Source of the DNA: Brevundimonas sp. LM2
GTDB lineage: Bacteria > Pseudomonadota > Alphaproteobacteria > Caulobacterales > Caulobacteraceae
Reading direction: 5' to 3'
Assembly (NCBI RefSeq): GCF_002002865.1
Contig: NZ_CP019508.1
Location: 806,001-870,000 of the forward strand
Length of the DNA stretch: 64,000 nt
Of the stretch, positions 17,519 to 27,006 are shown one piece after another. The first letter of the stretch is position 1. The number at the start of each line of letters is the position of its first letter. Position numbers and translations under genes: made by a program. The notes under the pieces are model-generated. The model ran no database searches, was not told where the DNA came from, and was given only the letters and a program-made list of their open reading frames with translations.

Positions 17519-17549
17519 CATGAAAATCTACCTAAGGTAGATTTTCATG
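17519..17549. promoter_or_regulatory. Perfect 31-bp palindrome, candidate operator
   Basis: Two perfect 15-base arms (first arm CATGAAAATCTACCT) around a single central base. It is AT-rich compared with its surroundings and lies between the XRE regulator gene and paralog A, 77 bases before the start of the latter. A second short inverted repeat (TTGCG-CCGGA-CGCAA, 17550-17564) abuts it. Likely binding site of the XRE protein; a transcript hairpin is the alternative. Confidence 0.7.
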
Positions 17550-17594
17550 TTGCGCCGGACGCAAGATCATTAGTTGTTTGATGCGGCTCACGCT

Positions 17595-17948
17595 TCAGTA
17601 TCTCGTCTTGCCAGCCTGAATCAGCCTCACGAGGCCGAGCAGGGCGGCGATCGCTTCGAGGGCCACATGTTCTGGAAGTTCGGACAGAAGCTCTCGGATC
17701 CCTCGAGACACGGGTGTGTCGTCGTCCCGGTGGCCGTCGATATGTCCGCGCCCGGTCAGGAGCCAGTCCAGGGACACGTCCAGAGCCCGGCTGAGATTCA
17801 CGGCGTTGTCGAGCGAAATGGATCGCCCTCGCCGCCACCGACTTATGGCGCTTTCGTCGACGCCCAGCTCGACCGCCAGCGCATATGACTTATGGACCGC
17901 CCGCGCCTCGAGCGCCTGAGCGAACCGTTCCTCCCAACCTTGCATCAT
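17595..17948 (-). CDS. XRE-family transcriptional regulator
   Basis: A 117-residue protein with a phage-repressor-like helix-turn-helix at about residues 7-65: WEERFAQALEARAV, then KSYALAVELGVDESAISRWRRG with recognition helix ESAISRWRR, and LSRALDVSLDWLLTGRG. The C-terminal half is a short helical segment without the LexA/CI peptidase residues. The ATG at 17948 follows an AGGGGG ribosome-binding sequence. It lies just upstream of the palindrome and the three-gene cassette on the same strand, so control of that cassette, and of itself, is the natural inference. Confidence 0.85.
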   Translation of the reverse strand: MMQGWEERFAQALEARAVHKSYALAVELGVDESAISRWRRGRSISLDNAVNLSRALDVSLDWLLTGRGHIDGHRDDDTPVSRGIRELLSELPEHVALEAIAALLGLVRLIQAGKTRY

Positions 17949-18050
17949 CAAACCCCCTGAGAGCCGTCGCGGGGGGTCCGGACGGCCATCCGGTGGTAGA
18001 ACGTTAAGAGAACAAGGTGGCGTGGGGCGTAGCGCTGAGGTCGGCGCGGC

Positions 18051-19481
18051 TCAGACGGCCGTGCCGCCGACGGTCAAGCCGCCGATCTTCAGTGACGGCT
18101 GTCCGATCCCGACAGGAACGCCCTGGCCCGACTTGCCGCAGACGCCGACGCCGGGATCGAAGGCGAAGTCGTCGCCGATCATCGAGACGTTGGTCAGGGC
18201 CGTGGCCCCGTCGCCGATCAAGGTGGCGCCGCGCACCGGTGCCGTGATCCGGCCGTCCTCGATCAGATAGGCCTCGGTGCACTGAAACACGAACTTGCCG
18301 TTGGTGATGTCGACCTGGCCGCCGCCGAAGTTCGCGGCATAGAGTCCTCGCCTGGTCGAGGCGATCATGTCGGCGCGGTTGTCCTTGCCGCCCTCCATGA
18401 AGGTGTTGGTCATCCGCGGCATCGGCATGTGGGCGAACGACTGGCGACGGCCGTTGCCGGTGGCGCGCTGGCCCAGCTGACGCGCGGACAGCCGGTCGTT
18501 CATCAGCCCCACCATGATGCCGTCCTCGATCAGGACGGTCCGCGAGGTCGGCGTGCCCTCGTCGTCGACGCTCAGCGATCCCCGACGGCCGGCGATGGAG
18601 CCGTCATCGACGACGGTGACGCCGGGCGCGGCGACGCGCTGGCCCATCATGCCGGAAAACACCGAGGAGCCCTTACGGTGGAAGTCGCCTTCGAAGCCGT
18701 GGCCGATGGCCTCGTGCAGCAGGACGCCAGGCCAACCGGCCGCCAGCACCACGTCCATCTCCCCGGCCGGGCAGTCGACGGCCTCGAGATTGACCAGGGC
18801 TCCGCGCAGGGCTTCGTCCACCTGGGCCTGCCAGCGCTCGGGCGCGATCCAGGTCTCGAACCCGGCCCGGCCGCCGGCTCCGCTGGACATGGTCTCGCGC
18901 CGCCCGTCCTTCTCGACGGTGACGGAGACGTTCAGCCGCACCAGGGGGCGCACGTCTCGCACCGTCAGGCCGTCGGCGCGCAGGATCTCGATCGCCCGAC
19001 GCTCGCCCACGATCGAGGCCGAGACCTGGACCACCCGCGGATCCCGCGCGCGGGCCCAGGCGTCGATCTCCTGCAGCAGGGCGATCTTGTCGGAAAAGGC
19101 GGGTGAGGCGAGCGGGTCGACGGCGTCGTACAGCTTCTGATTGGTCGCGCGGGGGCCCTCGGCGGTGACGCCGGCGTGGCCGGACTTGGCCAGGGAGGCG
19201 CTGTCGGCGGCGCGACGCAGGGCGGCGGTGCTGATTTCGTTGGCGTGGGCATAGCCGGCGGTTTCGCCCGCCACGACCCTCAGGCCGAAGCCCTCGCTGG
19301 CGTCATAGGCGGCGGATTTGAGCCGACCGTCGTCGAAGACCAGCGATTCGGACTCAGAGCGTTCCAGGAACAGCTCGCCGTCGTCGGCCCCGCGCAGGGC
19401 GGACTGCAGGATCGAAAGGGCTTCGGAAGGCTCGACGCCCGAGGTCTCGAGCAGGGGCGGCGGGGGGATATGGACGGTCAT
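18051..19481 (-). CDS. tldD: Metalloprotease TldD
   Basis: A 476-residue cytoplasmic protein of the TldD/PmbA family, whose heterodimer with TldE degrades unfolded peptides and matures microcin/CcdA-type substrates. The zinc-binding motif HEAIGHGFEGD (HExxxH) is intact at about residues 255-265, which identifies the catalytic TldD subunit rather than TldE. The conserved C-terminal half has VDDEGTPTSRTVLIEDG, PRMTNTFMEGG, FVFQCTEAYLIEDG and a final CGKSGQGVPVGIGQP. tldE is not in this window. Confidence 0.96.
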   Translation of the reverse strand: MTVHIPPPPLLETSGVEPSEALSILQSALRGADDGELFLERSESESLVFDDGRLKSAAYDASEGFGLRVVAGETAGYAHANEISTAALRRAADSASLAKSGHAGVTAEGPRATNQKLYDAVDPLASPAFSDKIALLQEIDAWARARDPRVVQVSASIVGERRAIEILRADGLTVRDVRPLVRLNVSVTVEKDGRRETMSSGAGGRAGFETWIAPERWQAQVDEALRGALVNLEAVDCPAGEMDVVLAAGWPGVLLHEAIGHGFEGDFHRKGSSVFSGMMGQRVAAPGVTVVDDGSIAGRRGSLSVDDEGTPTSRTVLIEDGIMVGLMNDRLSARQLGQRATGNGRRQSFAHMPMPRMTNTFMEGGKDNRADMIASTRRGLYAANFGGGQVDITNGKFVFQCTEAYLIEDGRITAPVRGATLIGDGATALTNVSMIGDDFAFDPGVGVCGKSGQGVPVGIGQPSLKIGGLTVGGTAV

Positions 19482-19514
19482 GACGGAAAGATAGGGAGGC
19501 CGAAGGCGAATGTC

Positions 19515-19542
19515 TTCTCCCTCCCCGAGCGGGGAGGGAGAA
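19515..19542. repeat. REP-like hairpin
   Basis: A perfect 12-bp stem (TTCTCCCTCCCC / GGGGAGGGAGAA) with a 4-base loop between the GIN-domain gene and tldD. It shares the CTCCC-rich arms of the other REP-like hairpins at 9.8, 10.3 and 46.1-46.3 kb. Confidence 0.65.
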
Positions 19543-19551
19543 ACCGTTGCC

Positions 19552-20340
19552 CTACCCCAGGCTTACCTCACCGGAGCCCGAGACGTTCTGGTTCACGGTG
19601 GCGGGCCGCGTCGTCACGTCGACGTCGCCCGAGCCGGAGATGGCGATGTCGGCCCGGCCGGACGGAGCGACGCGGGCGTCCCCCGAGCCGGCGATGGCGA
19701 CATTGGCGTCGGTCGTCGCCAGCGCCGACAAGTCCGCGTCACCCGAGCCCGAGATGTCGAGCTCCAGCGCTCGCGCCGTGCCGTTTGCCCAGACCTCGCC
19801 CGAACCGGAGATGTCCACCGTCAGGGTCTCCTGGTCGTAGTCCTTCAGCGTCAGGTCGGCCGAGCCCTGCAGGTTGAAGGTGTGGACGCCGGGCGCGGTG
19901 ACGACGATGCGAACCGCTTCGGACTGGGCCCACATGCCTCGGCCATTCTTATTGCGCCCGTAGACGACCGTCTCGTGGTTCGGGCCGTCCGCGTCTTCGG
20001 CGGCCCAGGTCAGGCGGCCGTCGATGAGCCGCACCTTTTCCACGAGGTCGGCCGGGCCGGTGACCGTCACGCCCGGGGTGTCGCCCTGGACATAATCGAC
20101 ATCGGCGGACAGATCGACGGTCAGGGTGTCTCCACCGGTCCAGGCGATCTGGCGCGTCACGTCCGCGCTGCGCTGGTCGTCGGCCCGCTGGAAGCGAACC
20201 GTGTCGCCGTCCTCGTCCTTGAAGGTCCAGGCCCAGCCGTGGCGGGCCAGATCCCGGCCGCCGAGGGCGAAGGCGCCGCTGAGGGAGGCCGTCGCCAGGA
20301 CCAGGCCTGCGGCGGCGATGATGAACAGGGTGCGGATCAT
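19552..20340 (-). CDS. GIN-domain (DUF2807) exported protein
   Basis: A 262-residue protein with an N-terminal signal sequence (IIAAAGLVLATASLSGAFA). The C-terminal half is the GIN/head domain, a repeated right-handed beta-helix: five near-copies of a ISGSGEV-type turn (ISGSGEV, ISGSGDA, IAGSGDA, ISGSGDV, VSGSGEV) about 18-20 residues apart. It would lie in the periplasm or on the outer surface. It is the last gene of a PadR-DUF1700-GIN operon; its start overlaps the DUF1700 stop (ATGA). Function unknown. Confidence 0.88.
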   Translation of the reverse strand: MIRTLFIIAAAGLVLATASLSGAFALGGRDLARHGWAWTFKDEDGDTVRFQRADDQRSADVTRQIAWTGGDTLTVDLSADVDYVQGDTPGVTVTGPADLVEKVRLIDGRLTWAAEDADGPNHETVVYGRNKNGRGMWAQSEAVRIVVTAPGVHTFNLQGSADLTLKDYDQETLTVDISGSGEVWANGTARALELDISGSGDADLSALATTDANVAIAGSGDARVAPSGRADIAISGSGDVDVTTRPATVNQNVSGSGEVSLG

Positions 20341-20930
20341 GCGGGGTCTCCCACGGCAGGGGTGATGGTTTGAGGCTCGAGGGCGGGCTTCAGCAGGCGG
20401 TAGTGCAGGCGGGCGAACCAGATGATGCCGTTGACCAGCCAGATGGTCAGGATCGCCACCAGGGCCCCGGCCGAGGCCGCCGCGGCCATCAGTCCGAGAC
20501 CGGCCAGGATGGCGGCGAACGCTCCGCCCGGAAAGCCGGCGAACGGTCCCGCCACCATGATGGCCCCACCCGAGACGAACAGGGCGATGGCGGCGATGCC
20601 GAACCCGAACAGGGTGCCGACCACACCCATCAGGATCGGCAGCAGGATCAGGATGTCGATCGCCCCCAGGCCGAGCACCGCGAAGACGGCGGCGGCGGCG
20701 GCGGAGGGGTTCTTTTCCTGGTGCCAGCGCTGGGCCCCGGCCTCGGCCCGGAGTTCGCGGGCCAGGCGGTCGGGATCGCCGAGCGCGGCGGCCACCTCGG
20801 CCTCGGTCCGCCCGGCGGCGGCACCGTCGGTGAAGTGCGTCTCGTAGTCGTTGAGAATGTCCGCGGCGGTCGAGGTCGGCAGGCCGACCAGACCCTTCTT
20901 CAGGCGGGCAAGGAATTCGGCGCGCGTCAT
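20337..20930 (-). CDS. DUF1700-family membrane protein
   Basis: A 197-residue protein. The first 75 residues form the helical HAAS-like/DUF1700 motif (TRAEFLARLKKGLVGLP, DILNDYETHFTDG, AALGDPDRLARELRAE). About four membrane helices follow between residues 85 and 175 (AIDILILLPILMGVVGTLFG and further glycine/alanine-rich helices). Proteins of this type are typically encoded with PadR regulators and act as membrane partners; the mechanism is not established. ATG at 20930 overlaps the PadR stop, and its own stop overlaps the GIN start. Confidence 0.88.
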   Translation of the reverse strand: MTRAEFLARLKKGLVGLPTSTAADILNDYETHFTDGAAAGRTEAEVAAALGDPDRLARELRAEAGAQRWHQEKNPSAAAAAVFAVLGLGAIDILILLPILMGVVGTLFGFGIAAIALFVSGGAIMVAGPFAGFPGGAFAAILAGLGLMAAAASAGALVAILTIWLVNGIIWFARLHYRLLKPALEPQTITPAVGDPA

Positions 20931-21295
20931 GCGGGCTCTCCCGGTTGGGCGGTGGCAGGGGCGGGGACGACGGGATCGTTGGCGACGATCGCGTCGACGG
21001 CGCGGGTGAAATGGGTCCATTCGGCCGACTGGGCGGCCAGGGCGGCCCGGCCCGCCGGGCTCAGCCGATAGTATTTGCGCGACGGGCCCGAGGACGATTC
21101 GACCAGATAGGTCTCGACCAGGCCGTCGCTCTGCATCCGGCGCATGAGCGGGTAGATCGTGCCCTCGCCCATGTCGATCGCGTCCGACAGGCGGCTTGCG
21201 ATCTCGTAGGCGTAGCTGTCGGCACGCGCCAGAAGCGCCAGAACACACAGGCCCAGCACCCCCTTCTTCAACTGTATCTCTATGGTTTCGGGCAT
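20927..21295 (-). CDS. PadR family transcriptional regulator
   Basis: A 122-residue winged helix regulator: LKKGVLGLCVLALLARADSYAYEI, the recognition region GEGTIYPLMRRMQSDGLVETY, and the wing SRKYYRLSPAG are typical of PadR. The strong AGGAGG 9 bases before the ATG at 21295 fixes the start. It is the first gene of an operon with two ATGA overlaps, so all three proteins are probably made in linked amounts. A direct repeat lies upstream (21330-21354) and may be its own operator. Confidence 0.92.
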   Translation of the reverse strand: MPETIEIQLKKGVLGLCVLALLARADSYAYEIASRLSDAIDMGEGTIYPLMRRMQSDGLVETYLVESSSGPSRKYYRLSPAGRAALAAQSAEWTHFTRAVDAIVANDPVVPAPATAQPGEPA

Positions 21296-21329
21296 GTCCG
21301 ACCACCTCCTTTGATTTCTGAAGGCTATC

Positions 21330-21354
21330 GCAAGGTATCGTGCGCTGCAAGGTA
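21330..21354. promoter_or_regulatory. Direct repeat upstream of padR
   Basis: GCAAGGTA occurs at 21330-21337 and 21347-21354, 17 bases start to start, 35 bp before the PadR start codon. The position suits autoregulation; it does not match the better known ATGT-N8-ACAT PadR site. Confidence 0.35.
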
Positions 21355-21556
21355 GCTGTCCTAACATGACAGCGATTTAATGGTCGGGTCGGGTGTGACA
21401 TTCGCCGCATGCGGCGACGGAACGCGGCCGTATCGCTTGGCAAGGCCGAAGCGAGCCGATATGGACCGCGCTTGAAATCGCCGGGCCCCTCCCCAGAGGC
21501 CGGGCGGGGCGACGTAATGTCGTGGCCTGATCGCTGATGTAATGAGGATGTTTCGC

Positions 21557-22585
21557 ATGGGCCAAAGGGTCCCGAATTCAGGCACGCGAGCCATGAGCAA
21601 GACCGGTGGCCTTCTGGGCGCCGCTTCGCTCGCCGTCTTGTTAGCCACCCCCACGTGGGCGCAGGACCTCATGGGTCAGCCGACGCCGGGTGGCATCGAT
21701 CTGCAGCCGGCCGCCTCGCCGCTCAAGCATGAGGCGATCTGGTTTCACAATGTCATCCTGATGCCGGTCATCGTCGGCATCTGCGTGCTGGTCCTGGGCC
21801 TGCTGGCGTGGATCGTCTTCCGCTACAACGAAAAGTCGAACCCGGTTCCCGCCAAGTGGAGCCACAACACGGTGGTCGAGATCGTCTGGACGGTCCTGCC
21901 GGTCATGATCCTGGTCGGTATCTCGCTGTTCTCGTTCCGCCTGCTGTTCGCCTACCACGACACGCCGCCGGTCGACCTAACGATCAAGGCCACCGGCAAC
22001 CAGTGGAACTGGGCCTACGAATACCCGGATCAGGGCGTGTCGGAATACATCTCCAACATGCTGCCGGAAGACGAGGCCGGGCAACGCGGCGTGCCGTTCC
22101 GTCTGGCGGTCGACGAGCCGATCGTCGTGCCGGTCGGCAAGACCGTGCGCGTTCTGGTGACGGCCGCGGATGTGATCCACTCCTTCGCCCTGCCGGCCTT
22201 CGGCCTGAAGACCGACGCCATCCCGGGCCGGGTCAACGAGACCTGGTTCCGCGCCGAGCGCACCGGGATCTTCTACGGACAGTGCTCTGAGCTGTGCGGC
22301 GTCGATCACGCCTTCATGCCGATCCAGATCAACGTGGTCTCCGAAGCCGAGTTCGCGGCCTGGGTCGCCTCCAAGGGCGGCTCGATGACCGCTGCAGCCG
22401 ATGCGGCCGCGACCGCCGCTGCAGCGACTGCCGCCGCCGCCGTTCCTGCCGCGCCCGCCACGGGCGAGGCCCCCGCCGCCGCCGGTTCTGCCGTTCCCGC
22501 AGCGACCGAGGCTCCCGATCCCGCCGCCCCTACGACCGCTCCCGCGACGCCGGCGCCCGCCGCCGCCGCACCGGCCGCCCAGTAA
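21557..22585 (+). CDS. coxB: Cytochrome c oxidase subunit II
   Basis: About 342 residues, aa3-type oxidase subunit that receives electrons from cytochrome c at the CuA centre. Signal peptide ending near TPTWAQ, two membrane helices (about 55-80 and 95-118), then the periplasmic cupredoxin domain with NQWNWAYEY and the CuA ligands: H in DVIHSF, then CSELCGVDHAFM. An unusual Ala/Pro tail of about 75 residues follows the CuA domain. The start is uncertain: the ATG at 21557 has GAGG 9 bases before it, and in-frame ATGs exist at 21542 and 21593. Confidence 0.95.
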   Translation: MGQRVPNSGTRAMSKTGGLLGAASLAVLLATPTWAQDLMGQPTPGGIDLQPAASPLKHEAIWFHNVILMPVIVGICVLVLGLLAWIVFRYNEKSNPVPAKWSHNTVVEIVWTVLPVMILVGISLFSFRLLFAYHDTPPVDLTIKATGNQWNWAYEYPDQGVSEYISNMLPEDEAGQRGVPFRLAVDEPIVVPVGKTVRVLVTAADVIHSFALPAFGLKTDAIPGRVNETWFRAERTGIFYGQCSELCGVDHAFMPIQINVVSEAEFAAWVASKGGSMTAAADAAATAAAATAAAAVPAAPATGEAPAAAGSAVPAATEAPDPAAPTTAPATPAPAAAAPAAQ

Positions 22586-24286
<1,701 letters not shown>

Positions 24287-24310
24287 ACCCGTTCCGTTCA
24301 TGCCAAGGAC

Positions 24311-24342
24311 GAGGGCCGTCTCCCGACCGGGAGGCGGCCCTC
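24311..24342 (+). terminator. Hairpin between ctaD and ctaB
   Basis: A strong stem (GAGGGCCGTCTCCC / GGGAGGCGGCCCTC, one internal G-T wobble) with a short loop, 24 bases after the ctaD stop and 11 before the ctaB start; only TGACATTT follows. It may be a partial terminator that lowers ctaB expression relative to the structural subunits. Confidence 0.5.
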
Positions 24343-24353
24343 TGACATTTCAA

Positions 24354-25325
24354 ATGACCCAGACCCCTGCAACCGACACGCCGACCGTCTCGACCACCCA
24401 GCCGGAGGACTATTTCCAGCTGCTGAAGCCGCGCGTGATGTCGCTGGTGGTGTTCACGGCCCTGACCGGGCTCGTCGTGGCCCCGGGCGCGATCAATCCC
24501 TTCGTCGGCGCCATCGCCGTGCTGTGCATCGCCATCGGGGCCGGCGCGGCGGGGGCCTTCAACATGGCGCTGGAAGGCGAGACCGACGCCCTGATGCGCC
24601 GCACGCGTGGCCGTCCCGTGGCGGCCGGACGGTTGAAGAAGAACGACGCCATGGCCTTCGGCGTCGTGCTGTCGGTCTTCTCCGTCATGCTGCTGGGCAT
24701 GAACACCAACTGGTTCGCGGCCGGTCTGCTGCTGGCGACTATCGTCTACTACGCCGTCTTCTACACCCTGATGCTGAAACGGCGGACACCCCAGAACATC
24801 GTCATCGGCGGCGCGGCCGGGGCCTTTCCACCGGTGATCGGCTGGGCGGCCGCGACGGGGGACGCGCCGTGGCAGGCCTGGCTGCTGTTCGCCATCATCT
24901 TCCTGTGGACCCCGCCCCACAGCTGGGCCCTGGCCCTGTATTCCACCGGCGACTACGCCAAGGCGGGCATCCCGATGATGCCGGTGGCGCGCGGGGCCAA
25001 ATCGACCCGGCTGCAGATCCTGCTCTACAGCCTGGTGCTGGTGCCCGTGGCCATCGCGCCGGGCTTCACGGGTCTGGGCGGGCCCGTCTACCTGGCCGTT
25101 TCCATCGGCGGCGGCCTGATGTTCCTGGTGCTGGCGCTGCGGATCTGGCGTTCGCGCGCCGGGGACGCTCCGGACAAGGCCGAGGCCGTGGGGCGAGAGG
25201 CCGCATTGTATGACGTGCGCGCAGAGGCCAAACCGGCGCGCAATCTTTTCGCCTTCTCGATCCTTTATCTGATGGCCCTGTTCGCGGCCCTTCTGGTCGA
25301 GAGCTTCGGCCTTCCCGGGATCTGA
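24354..25325 (+). CDS. ctaB: Protoheme IX farnesyltransferase (heme O synthase)
   Basis: A 323-residue, multi-helix membrane enzyme of the UbiA family that farnesylates heme B to heme O, the first step to heme A. The first prenyl-diphosphate site reads NMALEGETDALMRRTRGRP; the usual first aspartate of N-x-x-x-D-x-x-x-D is glutamate here. The second site is in PPHSWALALYSTGDYAKAGIPMMP. The ATG at 24354 has no clear ribosome-binding site and lies next to a strong hairpin, so translation may be modest. Confidence 0.95.
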   Translation: MTQTPATDTPTVSTTQPEDYFQLLKPRVMSLVVFTALTGLVVAPGAINPFVGAIAVLCIAIGAGAAGAFNMALEGETDALMRRTRGRPVAAGRLKKNDAMAFGVVLSVFSVMLLGMNTNWFAAGLLLATIVYYAVFYTLMLKRRTPQNIVIGGAAGAFPPVIGWAAATGDAPWQAWLLFAIIFLWTPPHSWALALYSTGDYAKAGIPMMPVARGAKSTRLQILLYSLVLVPVAIAPGFTGLGGPVYLAVSIGGGLMFLVLALRIWRSRAGDAPDKAEAVGREAALYDVRAEAKPARNLFAFSILYLMALFAALLVESFGLPGI

Positions 25326-25328
25326 TCC

Positions 25329-25505
25329 ATGCCTGTCTATCTGACGCCTGAACAACTCGCCGCCCGCAACAAGCGCAGCCTCTGGATCGCGCTCGGACTG
25401 GTGGCCTTCATCCTGCTGATCTTCTCCACCACCTTCCTGCGGATGCAGCGCAACCTGGCGGATCGGGAGGCCCAGCAGCAGGCGATCGCGGAGCGCTCGC
25501 GCTGA
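25329..25505 (+). CDS. Small CoxF-like membrane protein
   Basis: A 58-residue protein starting MPVYLTPEQLAARNKR, with one membrane helix (LWIALGLVAFILLIFSTTFL, about residues 18-37) and a charged C-terminal tail. Small single-helix proteins occupy this place between ctaB and ctaG in many alphaproteobacterial oxidase operons and are linked to oxidase assembly. It starts 3 bases after ctaB and its stop overlaps the ctaG start (TGATG), so it is cotranslated. Name by position, not by clear homology. Confidence 0.8.
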   Translation: MPVYLTPEQLAARNKRSLWIALGLVAFILLIFSTTFLRMQRNLADREAQQQAIAERSR

Positions 25506-26065
25506 TGAAGCCGAAGCTGAGTTCCAAGAACGCCATCGCCCTGGCCTGCGCGGCAGGGGTCTTGACCATGACCGGCGCGGCCTTCGCCGCGGTGCCGCTC
25601 TATCAGCTGTTCTGCCAGGTGACGGGTTTCGACGGCACCGTCCGTCGCGCGGACGCCGCCCCGACCGAGATGCTGGACCAACTGGTGACCGTTCGCTTCG
25701 ACACCAATGTCCGCAACCTGCCGATGACCTTCCGCGCCGAGCAGGTGACGCAGAAGGTCCGGATCGGCGAGACGGGCCTGGCCTATTTCGACGTCACCAA
25801 CACCTCGGACCAGCCGATCCAGGCGCGCGCGGGCTACAATGTCGTGCCGGAGCGGACCGGCCAGTATTTCCAGAAGCTGCAGTGCTTCTGTTTCGACGAC
25901 CAGACGATCGCCGCCGGCGAGACCCGCAAATTCCCGGTCCAGTATTTCGTGGCCCCCGAGATGGCCTCCGACGCCGAGACCAGAGGCGTTCAGGAGATCA
26001 CGCTCAGCTACACCTTCTATCCCGTATCCGACGACGAAACGCCCGCCACCACTGGCGCGGGCTGA
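25505..26065 (+). CDS. ctaG: Cytochrome c oxidase assembly protein CtaG (Cox11)
   Basis: A 186-residue copper chaperone that inserts CuB into subunit I. One N-terminal membrane helix (residues 10-32, ending VPLYQLFCQVTGFDG) anchors a periplasmic immunoglobulin-like domain. The copper-binding motif CFCFDDQTI is intact, preceded by KLQ and the typical VPERTGQYF. Overlaps the small upstream gene by one base. Confidence 0.97.
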   Translation: MKPKLSSKNAIALACAAGVLTMTGAAFAAVPLYQLFCQVTGFDGTVRRADAAPTEMLDQLVTVRFDTNVRNLPMTFRAEQVTQKVRIGETGLAYFDVTNTSDQPIQARAGYNVVPERTGQYFQKLQCFCFDDQTIAAGETRKFPVQYFVAPEMASDAETRGVQEITLSYTFYPVSDDETPATTGAG

Positions 26066-26126
26066 TCGGCGACGCTATAGCCGCTGCCAACCGCCCCATC
26101 TGACGATTTCAGAGACCGTAAGACGC

Positions 26127-26999
26127 ATGGACCACGCTTCTCCCAAGCACGACTACCATCTGGTCGATCCCAGCCCCTGGCCGCTGATCTCTTCCATGGC
26201 GACCGTCGTCATGATGGTCGGCGCGGTAGCCTGGATGGCGGGCGTCTTCGGCCTGCCGGAAGGCACCAGCTGGCTGTTCTTCGCCGGTCTCGCGGGCGTG
26301 CTCTATGCCGCCTTCGGCTGGTGGTCGGACGTGATCAAGGAAAGCCGCCGCGGCGACCACACCCCGGTCGTCTCGATCGGTCTGCGCTACGGCATGACGC
26401 TGTTCATCGCGTCGGAGGTCATGTTCTTCGCGGCCTTCTTCTGGATGTTCTTCGAGATGGCCGTGTTCAACGAGGCGCGCGCCCACATTCCCGAGATCGG
26501 CAACTGGGCCGACACCGCCGCCGCCTGGTCGACCTGGCCGCCCAAGGGCGTCGAGGTGCTGGACGCCTGGCAGCTGCCCCTGCTGAACACCGTCATCCTG
26601 CTGCTCAGCGGCACGACGGTCACCTGGGCCCACCATGCGCTGCAGGTCGGCGACCGTCAGGGCGCGCGGCTGGGGCTGATCATCACCGTGATCCTCGGCG
26701 CCATCTTCACGACCGTCCAGGTCATCGAATACCAGCACATCCTGCATGAGAATCTGTTCTTCAACGAGGAAGCCATCAACTCGGGCCTGTATGGTTCGAT
26801 CTTCTTCATGGCGACGGGCTTCCACGGCTTCCACGTCCTGCTGGGCACCATCTTCCTCGTGGTCTGCCTGGGCCGCCTGCTGGCCGGTCAGCTGACCCCC
26901 CAGAAGCATTTCGGCTTCGAGGCGGCGGCCTGGTACTGGCATTTCGTAGACGTGGTCTGGCTGTTCCTCTTCGCCTTCGTCTATGTGACGTTCGGCTAA
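26127..26999 (+). CDS. ctaE: Cytochrome c oxidase subunit III
   Basis: A 290-residue, seven-helix subunit without redox centres that stabilises subunit I and its proton uptake. Visible hallmarks: HDYHLVDPSPWPL at the N-terminus, FIASEVMFFAAFFWMFF, NTVILLLSGTTVTWAHHAL, the FHGFHVLLGTIFL histidines, and the final AAWYWHFVDVVWLFLF. The open frame extends upstream but only from the ATG at 26127 does the sequence match the family. Confidence 0.97.
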   Translation: MDHASPKHDYHLVDPSPWPLISSMATVVMMVGAVAWMAGVFGLPEGTSWLFFAGLAGVLYAAFGWWSDVIKESRRGDHTPVVSIGLRYGMTLFIASEVMFFAAFFWMFFEMAVFNEARAHIPEIGNWADTAAAWSTWPPKGVEVLDAWQLPLLNTVILLLSGTTVTWAHHALQVGDRQGARLGLIITVILGAIFTTVQVIEYQHILHENLFFNEEAINSGLYGSIFFMATGFHGFHVLLGTIFLVVCLGRLLAGQLTPQKHFGFEAAAWYWHFVDVVWLFLFAFVYVTFG

Positions 27000-27006
27000 G
27001 GACGCA

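Noticed and set aside
19515-19542. Hairpin taken as terminator of the GIN-domain gene
   Set aside because: No U-tract on the minus strand and clear similarity to the REP-like hairpins, so it was filed as a repeat.
21296-21556. FNR/FixK box upstream of coxB
   Set aside because: No TTGAT-N4-ATCAA-type site is present in the region.
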